Shown piece after piece: positions 8,518 through 15,214 of a stretch of 30,535 bases of DNA. The notes beneath the pieces are model-generated. The model made no database searches. It worked only from the letters and a program-made list of their open reading frames with translations, and was not told the DNA's origin. Location of the stretch: the NCBI GenBank assembly GCA_023443925.1, contig JAEZSL010000077.1, positions 1 through 30,535 on the forward strand, written 5' to 3'. The translations under genes and the position numbers were made by a program. This stretch comes from Bacillota bacterium (GTDB taxonomy: Bacteria; Bacillota_A; Clostridia; Lachnospirales; Lachnospiraceae). Within the stretch, counting starts at the first letter, position 1, and each line of letters opens with the position of its first letter.

Positions 8518-9204
8518 ATGGAGTCAATTATATTTGAATTAGAAAATTTATCTTACGGTTACATAGACGGTGGAAAAAAGAGGATGATTTTAGACAATCT
8601 TTCTTTTCAATTTGAAAAAGGAAAGTTTTATACCATACTTGGACCCTCCGGTTCAGGAAAGACGACACTTTTAGCACTGGCAAGCGCTCTGGATGTTCCT
8701 GAAAAAGGGAGAGTGCTGTATCAGGGAAAGGACATAAAAAGCATCGGATATACAAGATTCAGACGTAATCAGATGGCGATTATCTTCCAGAAATATAATC
8801 TAACCGATTATTTGACCGGGGTGGAAAATGTAGAATCAAACCTGATGATCATGGATCAGATAAGAGGGAAGGGACATAAGAATCTCGCTTATAAAATTCT
8901 ATCCTCTGTGGGAATCGTACAGTCCAAAGCAGACCGGCTGGTCACGAAGTTATCCGGTGGTGAGCAGCAAAGGGTGGCTATTGCCAGAGCCCTTGCAAAA
9001 GATGTGGATTTAATCCTGGGAGATGAGCCTACCGGGGCACTGGATACGGCTACGGCAAAGGAAATTATAGAATTATTTAAGCAGTTGGCTCATGAGTATG
9101 ACAAAACTATAATTTTAGTTACGCATTCTGATGATGTGGCAGGAAGCAGTGATATTACCCTAAGATTAAGGGACGGTAAACTAGTTAAAGAATGTGGTGA
9201 ATAG
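8518..9204 (+). CDS. ABC transporter ATP-binding protein (LolD/MacB type)
   Basis: 228 residues, a single nucleotide-binding domain. Walker A is GPSGSGKT at 42-49, the Q-loop glutamine is Gln91 in IIFQKYNL, the signature is LSGGEQQR at 145-152, Walker B is DLILGDE at 164-170 followed by the D-loop GALD, and the switch is His203. All catalytic residues are present. ATG 8518 is preferred to the longer in-frame start at 8422, which overlaps the permease gene; a GAAAGAGAGG ribosome binding site precedes 8518 and homology starts there. It pairs with the upstream permease and ends one base before the PASTA gene starts, indicating one transcript and tight coupling. Confidence 0.93.
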   Translation: MESIIFELENLSYGYIDGGKKRMILDNLSFQFEKGKFYTILGPSGSGKTTLLALASALDVPEKGRVLYQGKDIKSIGYTRFRRNQMAIIFQKYNLTDYLTGVENVESNLMIMDQIRGKGHKNLAYKILSSVGIVQSKADRLVTKLSGGEQQRVAIARALAKDVDLILGDEPTGALDTATAKEIIELFKQLAHEYDKTIILVTHSDDVAGSSDITLRLRDGKLVKECGE

Positions 9205-9205
9205 T

Positions 9206-11410
9206 ATGGATAAACGTAAAAGTTTTCTTGATGATATCTCGGAGAAAAAGCCGGAAAGCTTTCAGGAAGAGGTTTTTGTACCGGCACAGAAACGACCTGG
9301 ACGCTTGATTTGGACCGGGACCGGTATTCTGTTACTTATTATCGCAGTCTTGCTAATTATGCAGTCAGGTAGAGCAGCAGTCCCGGATATGTCGGGCTGG
9401 GAATTTGAAGACGTACAGGCCTGGAGTGTAAAGAAACATGAAAACACCGTAATAAACGGAGTGTATAGTAAGGAGATTGCAGTGCAAAAGGTAATATCCC
9501 AGGATATCAAAGCAGGCCAAAAAATCAGTAAGAATAAGGTACTGACAGTAACTTATTCGCTGGGTGCGGATCCGGAGGAAGCTGTTATCCTTCCGGATAT
9601 AAAGAGTATGAAATTGTTTGAGCTCAAAAGCTTTATAAGCGAAAATCAAATGTCCGGCATAACCATTAAATACGAAACCAGTGAAGTAATTCCTAAAGAT
9701 CAGGTAATAAGCTATGAATATGTGGATGGCTCTGCCGAGGAATTTCTACGGAAAAACAGAATGATAATATATGTCTCAAGCGGGAACGAGGATCTTGGTA
9801 CTCCGGTTAAAATGCCGGATTTTTATGGAAAAACCAGAGCCGACGTGGTGCAGTGGGAAGAAGATAATCAAATGAAAGTTACGATTCATGAAGTGTTTAA
9901 TCCGGATATTGAATCCGGAAAGGTATTTAACCAATCGATAAAAAAAGACACAAAGATTACAAGAAAGGATTCGGTTGAAATCAGTATCTCCATAGGAAAA
10001 GCAATCCAGGTACCGGATTTTACAGGTATGACCAGAACGGAGGCTTCTGAACTGGCAGCACTTTATGGAATGAGCGTATTTTTTAAACTCGAGGTAAATA
10101 ATGCGGGAATTGATACAGTAATCAGTCAAGACATTAAGGCGGGAACAGAAATTGATCAAAAACAGATTCTTACCATTAAAATAGCAAAAGAAGAGGGAAA
10201 AATCCTGGTGCCGGATTTTAAAGGTTTATCAAAAGCCGAAGCAAACAGTCTGGCGGGACTTTATGGTATTAAGGTGTTCCTTCGCGGCGGTGATGAAGTG
10301 GGAGAAGAGGGAATCATTGCGTCTCAGACCATCCCAGCCGGAACCAAGGTCAATACGGATCAGATTATTACCTTGGTATTAAAAGACGGTAAAGAGATGG
10401 TTGTCCTTCCTGACTTCACCGGCAAGGCAAAAAGCGAAGCTGAGATTTTGGCAAAGGACTTAAATATTATTCTGAGCTATCGTGAGGTTGAAAATGCGAT
10501 GGCTGCCAATCAAACCATAATCGGTCAAGGTGTAAAGCCAAAAAGGCGGGTTGCAGCCGGAGAAACCATATTACTCACGGTTGCCGTTAACAGCGGAATC
10601 CGTGCAGAAAGCATGTGGAAACTTAGTCATGATGATGCGAAAGCCTGGGCAATGCAAAATGGGATAACCCTTAATGTAATAGACCGATATAACGGTAATT
10701 ATTCTGTTGGAAAATTGTTTCGTCAGGACTGCCCGGCGGGGAATTATATATCTTCCGGTAAGACTCTTTCGGTATACCGCTCCCTGGGGCTGGTTATGAT
10801 AGATAATTTTATAGGAAAAACAAAATCAGAGCTATTAAGATGGAAGGAAGAAGTGAATCAAAAAGGTGCCCATATTGATCTTAACTTTATCGCGGATACA
10901 GATACTAAAAGGGCAAAAGGCGTGATTACAAAACAAAGCATAGTAGAGGAGCTTGTGGAGATTGATCAGTTAATCGATGTGTGGGTATCAGAGACGGACA
11001 AAGGTGTATTAATTAAGAATTTTGATGGTCTTGTCGCAGAAGATTTAAAATTATGGTGCGAAACCAACGGAGTGCCATATATCATCAGCGAATGCTACAA
11101 CGATACCTATGAAGAAGGATTGCTGTATGGACAGAATTATAAAGGCACCTATCTGCCAGGAGGAGAAAATTTAAAAATTAATGTATCCCTGGGCAAAGTA
11201 TTTGCGAAGGATTTTACAGGAATGTCAAAATCAGAAATGGTTGATTGGCAGAAAGAGGTCAATAAAAAGAAAGCGCATATTGAACTTGAGTTTACGTATT
11301 GGTACTCCTCAGATATCCCAAAAGGTAAGATTATCGACCAGACGGTGAAGGATCAGGAAGTAGAACTTAACACTAAAATTATTGTGACGGTATCTTTGGG
11401 AGCAGATTGA
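9206..11410 (+). CDS. Membrane-anchored protein with about ten PASTA-like repeats and no kinase domain
   Basis: 734 residues. A charged cytoplasmic tail of about 32 residues and one membrane helix (about 33-53, LIWTGTGILLLIIAVLL) are followed by a long external region that divides into about ten units of 60-70 residues. Typical unit openings are VPDMSGW, ILPDIKSM, MPDFYGKT, VPDFTGMT, VPDFKGLS and LPDFTGKA; units end in beta-strands such as LTVTYSLGAD. Units 4-6 have an AALYGM/AGLYGI helix. Units 3 and 7-10 instead carry a Trp in that helix (VVQWEE, KAWAMQ, LRWKEE, KLWCET, VDWQKE). PASTA domains of Ser/Thr kinases and penicillin-binding proteins bind peptidoglycan fragments or lipid II; here neither enzyme is attached. 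The GTG codons at 9194/9197 are less likely starts than ATG 9206. It probably works with the preceding FtsX-type ABC proteins. Confidence 0.9.
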   Translation: MDKRKSFLDDISEKKPESFQEEVFVPAQKRPGRLIWTGTGILLLIIAVLLIMQSGRAAVPDMSGWEFEDVQAWSVKKHENTVINGVYSKEIAVQKVISQDIKAGQKISKNKVLTVTYSLGADPEEAVILPDIKSMKLFELKSFISENQMSGITIKYETSEVIPKDQVISYEYVDGSAEEFLRKNRMIIYVSSGNEDLGTPVKMPDFYGKTRADVVQWEEDNQMKVTIHEVFNPDIESGKVFNQSIKKDTKITRKDSVEISISIGKAIQVPDFTGMTRTEASELAALYGMSVFFKLEVNNAGIDTVISQDIKAGTEIDQKQILTIKIAKEEGKILVPDFKGLSKAEANSLAGLYGIKVFLRGGDEVGEEGIIASQTIPAGTKVNTDQIITLVLKDGKEMVVLPDFTGKAKSEAEILAKDLNIILSYREVENAMAANQTIIGQGVKPKRRVAAGETILLTVAVNSGIRAESMWKLSHDDAKAWAMQNGITLNVIDRYNGNYSVGKLFRQDCPAGNYISSGKTLSVYRSLGLVMIDNFIGKTKSELLRWKEEVNQKGAHIDLNFIADTDTKRAKGVITKQSIVEELVEIDQLIDVWVSETDKGVLIKNFDGLVAEDLKLWCETNGVPYIISECYNDTYEEGLLYGQNYKGTYLPGGENLKINVSLGKVFAKDFTGMSKSEMVDWQKEVNKKKAHIELEFTYWYSSDIPKGKIIDQTVKDQEVELNTKIIVTVSLGAD

Positions 11411-11439
11411 TTGAACATAAATCAGATATGAAGTAAAAT
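11411..11439 (+). promoter_or_regulatory. Distal promoter of the potassium uptake genes
   Basis: TTGAAC at 11411-11416, a 17-bp spacer and TAAAAT at 11434-11439 form a good housekeeping promoter starting directly after the PASTA gene stop codon. It would give a leader of about 225 nt. Confidence 0.5.
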
Positions 11440-11442
11440 GAT

Positions 11443-11494
11443 GCACATGGCGCGCTTAAGGAAGATGTTACTGTCGTGACAGCGAGTCATGTGC
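11443..11494 (+). other. Nested hairpin in the potassium gene leader
   Basis: GCACATGGC at 11443-11451 pairs with GTCATGTGC's region 11486-11494 (one G-U pair). Inside it CTGTC/GACAG forms a second short hairpin at 11471-11482. There is no T-run, so it is not a standard terminator for the PASTA operon. It may be a 5' leader structure or a protein-binding site. Confidence 0.4.
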
Positions 11495-11583
11495 TATAGT
11501 CGTATAAAAATATCCTGCGAGACTTTATATGATAGTATTTTGTACAGAGAAAAAGGGGAACAGCGTATGATTCAGATAGTGGG

Positions 11584-11613
11584 TTGATTAATCGCCAAAG
11601 GTTGTGCTATAAT
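11584..11613 (+). promoter_or_regulatory. Proximal promoter of the potassium uptake genes
   Basis: TTGATT at 11584-11589, an 18-bp spacer and a perfect TATAAT at 11608-11613. Transcription would start at about 11620, which is the base of the hairpin at 11618-11649, placing a stable stem at the very 5' end of the message. Confidence 0.6.
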
Positions 11614-11617
11614 TTTT

Positions 11618-11649
11618 CTGTCTCATAAGAAGTATGTATTATGAGATAG
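11618..11649 (+). other. 5'-end stem-loop of the ktr message
   Basis: CTGTCTCATAA (11618-11628) pairs with TTATGAGATAG (11639-11649) over 11 bp with one G-U pair and a 10-nt loop. It lies directly at the predicted transcript start and 21 nt before the start codon of the membrane subunit. A 5' stem of this kind can protect mRNA from decay or control access to the ribosome binding site. Confidence 0.55.
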
Positions 11650-11670
11650 AAAAGCTCCGAGGATGTAAAG

Positions 11671-13050
11671 ATGACTGACTTAAAGATTGGCAAAGTAATT
11701 AAGAAATATATAAAATTGATAAGAATTACTCCTGCGAGGATTATTTTTTTTGGATTTGTAATACTGATTCTTTTGGGTACATTTCTACTGTTGCTGCCTG
11801 TAAGTACCAGCAGCGGAAACGGTACCCGTTTTACGGATGCTTTGTTTACAGCTACCTCCTCGGTCTGTGTGATTGGGCTGGTGGTGGTAGATACGAATGT
11901 GTATTGGTCCATGTTTGGGAAGGTTGTAATTCTTCTGTTAATACAAATTGGCGCACTTGGAATCATGTCCGTTGTTACTTTGCTCTCCGTAATAACCGGA
12001 AAGAATCTGGGGCTGACTCATAGAATGACTTTAAAGGAATCAATCAGTAATTATTCACTGCAAAATATTGTTGCAATGTTTAAGAATATAGTAAAAGTGA
12101 CTTTTATAATCGAAGGGATTGGAGCGGTTATAATATCCATAAAATTAATCCCTGTTTACGGTATTTATAAAGGACTTTTAAAGAGTATTTTTCATTCTAT
12201 TTCCACTTTTTGTAATGCAGGCTTTGATGTGTTTGGAACGGATTCGGACAAGTTCCCAAGTCTGACCGGATACATAGACAGCCCCATTATGCTCCTGACC
12301 ACGTCATTTTTAATTATTATAGGCGGACTAGGTTTCGTGGTGTGGGAGGACGTGTGGAAAAACCGGAAATTCTCAAGATTTACACTGCATACAAAAATTG
12401 TTCTGATTATGACCGTAATACTGATTGTTGCCGGAGCTCTATGTTATCTGTTTTTTGAATCAAAACAAACGATGAAGGGACTTTCCTTCCCGGTAAAACT
12501 TCTGAATTCATTTTTTCAATCGGTATCGGCAAGAACAGCGGGGTATTATACGTTTTCTTCCGAGGAGATGAGTACAGTTACAAACGTGATAACAATCCTG
12601 CTCATGTTTATAGGTGCGGCTCCGGGTTCAACGGCAGGCGGTATTAAAGTAACTACCTTTTTTGTTCTGATTGCAACTGTCGTATCTTATTTGAAAGGGC
12701 GAACCGAAGTTCAGGCCTTCAAAATGAGAATATCTACGGAGATTATTAATAAAGCGGTTACAATTTTTCTGTTAAGTCTGACACTTACTATGCTGACCAC
12801 TATTGTTTTACTTACGAATGAGGAAGGCGGTCTTATGCAGACACTTTATGAAGCTGTATCGGCTTTTGGTACGACCGGTATGTCCACTGGGATTACGCCA
12901 AATTTAGGTGATATGAGTAAGCTGATGCTGGTTGTTACTATGCTGCTTGGCAGGGTCGGAATCATAACCGCCTTTACTGCTTTTACCTCCATGAGAGGAA
13001 AAGAAAATATAACATACCGTTATCCGGAAGGAAAAATAACGGTGGGCTAG
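11671..13050 (+). CDS. ktrB: Ktr/Trk-type potassium uptake system membrane subunit
   Basis: 459 residues, the length of KtrB/TrkH-type channels. The four-fold M1-P-M2 repeat is visible from its pore loops: ATSSVCVIGL (61-70), STFCNAGFD (178-186), SARTAGYYTF (286-295) and SAFGTTGMSTGI (397-408), each with the selectivity glycine. In the first loop the residue before the glycine is Ile where Thr is usual. The flexible gating segment of the third repeat is present as GAAPGSTAGGIKVTT (315-329). It takes up K+ across the cytoplasmic membrane together with the RCK protein encoded 10 bp downstream. The start at ATG 11671 follows a GAGG with 8 nt spacing. Naming it ktrB rather than trkH rests on pairing with a single-unit RCK partner. 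Confidence 0.9.
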   Translation: MTDLKIGKVIKKYIKLIRITPARIIFFGFVILILLGTFLLLLPVSTSSGNGTRFTDALFTATSSVCVIGLVVVDTNVYWSMFGKVVILLLIQIGALGIMSVVTLLSVITGKNLGLTHRMTLKESISNYSLQNIVAMFKNIVKVTFIIEGIGAVIISIKLIPVYGIYKGLLKSIFHSISTFCNAGFDVFGTDSDKFPSLTGYIDSPIMLLTTSFLIIIGGLGFVVWEDVWKNRKFSRFTLHTKIVLIMTVILIVAGALCYLFFESKQTMKGLSFPVKLLNSFFQSVSARTAGYYTFSSEEMSTVTNVITILLMFIGAAPGSTAGGIKVTTFFVLIATVVSYLKGRTEVQAFKMRISTEIINKAVTIFLLSLTLTMLTTIVLLTNEEGGLMQTLYEAVSAFGTTGMSTGITPNLGDMSKLMLVVTMLLGRVGIITAFTAFTSMRGKENITYRYPEGKITVG

Positions 13051-13060
13051 GAGAATTGAA

Positions 13061-13711
13061 ATGAAATCAGTTATTGTTTTAGGACTTGGAAGATTTGGCG
13101 GAAATGTAGCAAAGACTTTGTATGAACTGGATTATGAAGTTTTAGGAGTAGATAATAATGAGAGAATTGTAAATGAGTTTTCAAGATATATCACGCATTC
13201 CATTCAAGCTGATATAACGGATGAAGACTTTTTAAAATCAATAGATATAGAAAAATTCGATGCGGCTGTTGTAGCGGTAGGTTCCAGTATCCAGGTCAGT
13301 GTTATGGTTACTGTCTTACTGAAAGAATTAGGTGCAAAATTTGTTCTGGTTAAAACGCAGGACGACTTTGAGGAAAAAATATTATATAAATTAGGAGCGG
13401 ACAAAGTTATTATGCCGGAGAAGGATATGGGGATTAAGGTAGCCCGCAATCTGGCTACGGATAATTTCTACGAAATGATTGAGATTTCACCGGATTACAG
13501 TATAATCAGCGCACCAGCTCCGTCATCCTGGATTGGCAAAACTCTGGGAAATCTTGGAGTAAGGTCCCGGCATGGGATTAATATACTGGCTGTAAAAGGC
13601 GGTAACAATGCCAATATTATACCGGATGCGGATACGGTAATTGAGAATGATTCCATTATTACGGTTATGGGGATGAATTCGGATTTAAAAAGATTCAGGA
13701 ATGTGAAATAG
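13061..13711 (+). CDS. ktrA: Ktr/Trk potassium uptake regulatory subunit (RCK_N and RCK_C)
   Basis: 216 residues, typical of KtrA. The Rossmann-type RCK_N domain has the nucleotide-binding loop GLGRFGG (8-14) and Asp36 at the end of the second strand, and runs to about residue 135. The RCK_C domain (about 140-216, SIISAPAPSSWIGKTLGNLGVRSRHGINILAV...) is the part that binds cyclic di-AMP in characterised relatives. Octameric rings of this protein gate the membrane subunit in response to ATP/ADP. GGAGAATTGAA precedes ATG 13061, and the gap to the channel gene is only 10 bp, so they form an operon. The channel gene comes first, the reverse of the B. subtilis ktrAB order. Confidence 0.92.
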   Translation: MKSVIVLGLGRFGGNVAKTLYELDYEVLGVDNNERIVNEFSRYITHSIQADITDEDFLKSIDIEKFDAAVVAVGSSIQVSVMVTVLLKELGAKFVLVKTQDDFEEKILYKLGADKVIMPEKDMGIKVARNLATDNFYEMIEISPDYSIISAPAPSSWIGKTLGNLGVRSRHGINILAVKGGNNANIIPDADTVIENDSIITVMGMNSDLKRFRNVK

Positions 13712-13824
13712 TAGGATATCTGTAAAATAGTAAAATATCTCATTGAAAATTATTTATTTATTAAACTACCTCATTGCATAGTATGAATAACATAATTATA
13801 CTTTTGGGTAGGAGGTGTTTAAAC

Positions 13825-14304
13825 ATGGCGAATGAAGATAAAAAGAATTTTAATGCAATGCTCAATGACAGTAAAGATATGCCAAAGTTCCAGATAATCG
13901 AGGATAAAAAAAGCATTGAAAAATACGGGGGAAATAAAATGTATTTCGCTCCGCCTATCGAATATGATAAAGTAATGAAATTAGTCCCCTGCGGAAAGAT
14001 AATTACCATTGGCCAAATACGGGATTATTTTGCAAAGGTAAGTGGGGCAGATTTTACGGAACCCATTACGGCCGGGATTTTTGTGTCCATTGCGGCATGG
14101 GCAAGCTATCAGCGTGCTCAAAATGAAACACCTTACTGGAGGACATTAAAAGCGGATGGGGAATTGAATCCGAAGTATCCGGGTGGGATAGAAGAACAAA
14201 GAGTAAAATTGGAAGCGGAGGGGCATATCATTATTCAAAAAGGCAGAAAGAACATTACTTATTATGTAAAGGATTATGAAAATGTACTTTTTAAATTAAA
14301 GTAA
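13825..14304 (+). CDS. MGMT-family (alkyltransferase-like) protein lacking the acceptor cysteine
   Basis: 159 residues. The C-terminal two thirds match the DNA-binding domain of O6-methylguanine-DNA methyltransferase: LVPCGKIITIGQIRDYF (53-69, the usual IPxGKVxTYGQIA), then AAWASYQRA and PYWRTLKADGELNPKYPGGIEEQRVKLEAEGHII. The catalytic PCHR is replaced by PYWR (103-106), so methyl transfer cannot occur. Alkyltransferase-like proteins instead bind alkylated guanine and hand it to nucleotide excision repair, which is the most likely role. ATG 13825 is chosen over the longer frame from 13774 because TAGGAGGTG precedes it by 8 nt. A terminator lies at 14371-14402. Confidence 0.75.
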   Translation: MANEDKKNFNAMLNDSKDMPKFQIIEDKKSIEKYGGNKMYFAPPIEYDKVMKLVPCGKIITIGQIRDYFAKVSGADFTEPITAGIFVSIAAWASYQRAQNETPYWRTLKADGELNPKYPGGIEEQRVKLEAEGHIIIQKGRKNITYYVKDYENVLFKLK

Positions 14305-14620
14305 GTAAATGAATTGCTTTTATCTATTCGGAATGCGTTATGGGCAAAAGTGGAAGGAGTAATAATGATTAGCGTGAGAGTAAAAAACTTTCACGCTTTT
14401 TCTTATAAAAAGCGTTTGAAAATACACCTTGTAAAATTTTTTAGTGGCTACATAAAACTTAAAATTCAAAAACTGCAAGAATTGCAGTTTGTTAATACCA
14501 AGAATGAATTAAATAAAAAGATTTTAATTATATTTGAAATTAATGTTAATCCGGTCAGAAATCCTGTGTCGAATCCGATTTAATAATATGAACGGTATAA
14601 ATAGAAGGGAGGCGGAACGA
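14305..14620. other. Intergenic region between the MGMT-like gene and the sigma factor gene
   Basis: About 315 bp. It contains the terminator at 14371-14402, an overlapping second hairpin GCTTTTT/AAAAAGC at 14394-14412, and a perfect 9-bp hairpin AAACTGCAA-GAA-TTGCAGTTT at 14470-14490 that has no T-run and could be an operator. An 89-codon frame at 14314-14583 runs through these hairpins and has a low-complexity composition, so I do not call it a gene. No clear promoter pair for the sigma factor is seen. Confidence 0.45.
14371..14402 (+). terminator. Rho-independent terminator after the MGMT-like gene
   Basis: AGCGTGAGAGT (14371-14381) pairs with ACTTTCACGCT (14386-14396) with one G-U pair and an A-rich loop, followed by a T-run to about 14401. 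Confidence 0.8.
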
Positions 14621-15214
14621 TTGAAAGATGATTTTGAATTGCTGAAGGAACTGAATACAGATCCAAATAGGGCCATGGAATCCATAATAGAGCAATATAC
14701 CGGCTTGGTTTACAGCATAATCAACTCAAAAATTTCTTCCGTAGGGACAGCTGAAGATGTAAAGGAGTGTGTAAGTGATGTTTTTATGGAGTTTTACCGG
14801 AAAGCCAGGCAGATGAATACAGTTGAAAGCTCCATTAAAGGATTTCTTATCGTCATTGCAAAGTATAAAGGAATTGATTTGTTCCGCAGCTTAGCTGGTG
14901 CTGCCGGCCGTAGTGTTAACATGGATGAAACTTATGAGCAGTTAGCCGATAATAAATTAAATCCGGAGCAGGAAGTAATATTAAAAGAGCAAAGGAAGTT
15001 CCTGCTTCAGGCAATCGAGTCACTGGGAGAGCCTGACAGGGAGATTTTTATCAGAAAGTATTTTCTGGGACAGAGAACGAAGGAAATAGCAGATGCATTA
15101 TATCTGCGTGACAATACCGTAGATAAGAAGATATCAAGAGGTTTAAAGAAATTAAGAATATTGTTGGGAGGTGTTGTTCATGAAGGAGCAGAAGACAATT
15201 TACTTACTAAATGA
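14621..15214 (+). CDS. RNA polymerase sigma factor, sigma-70/ECF-like
   Basis: 197 residues from a TTG start. Region 2 (about 20-90) reads AMESIIEQYTGLVYSIINSKI...AEDVKECVSDVFMEFYRKA...IKGFLIVIAKYKGIDLFR. Region 4 (about 125-178) reads LLQAIESLGEPDREIFIRKYFLGQRTKEIADALYLRDNTVDKKISRGLKKLR, a helix-turn-helix for the -35 box. The short linker and absence of regions 1 and 3 mark it as ECF-type. AGGGAGG at about 14606-14612 sits 8 nt before TTG 14621, while the in-frame ATG at 14588 has no ribosome binding site. The gene overlaps the next by 35 bp, and the downstream membrane protein is its probable anti-sigma factor. Confidence 0.9.
   Translation: MKDDFELLKELNTDPNRAMESIIEQYTGLVYSIINSKISSVGTAEDVKECVSDVFMEFYRKARQMNTVESSIKGFLIVIAKYKGIDLFRSLAGAAGRSVNMDETYEQLADNKLNPEQEVILKEQRKFLLQAIESLGEPDREIFIRKYFLGQRTKEIADALYLRDNTVDKKISRGLKKLRILLGGVVHEGAEDNLLTK

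Noticed and set aside
11411..11670. Cyclic di-AMP (ydaO-type) riboswitch before ktrB
   Set aside because: The conserved motifs of that class could not be found and the leader folds are simple hairpins.
14314..14583. 89-codon ORF upstream of the sigma factor gene
   Set aside because: It crosses a terminator and two hairpins, is low complexity (Lys/Ile/Asn-rich) and lacks family resemblance.
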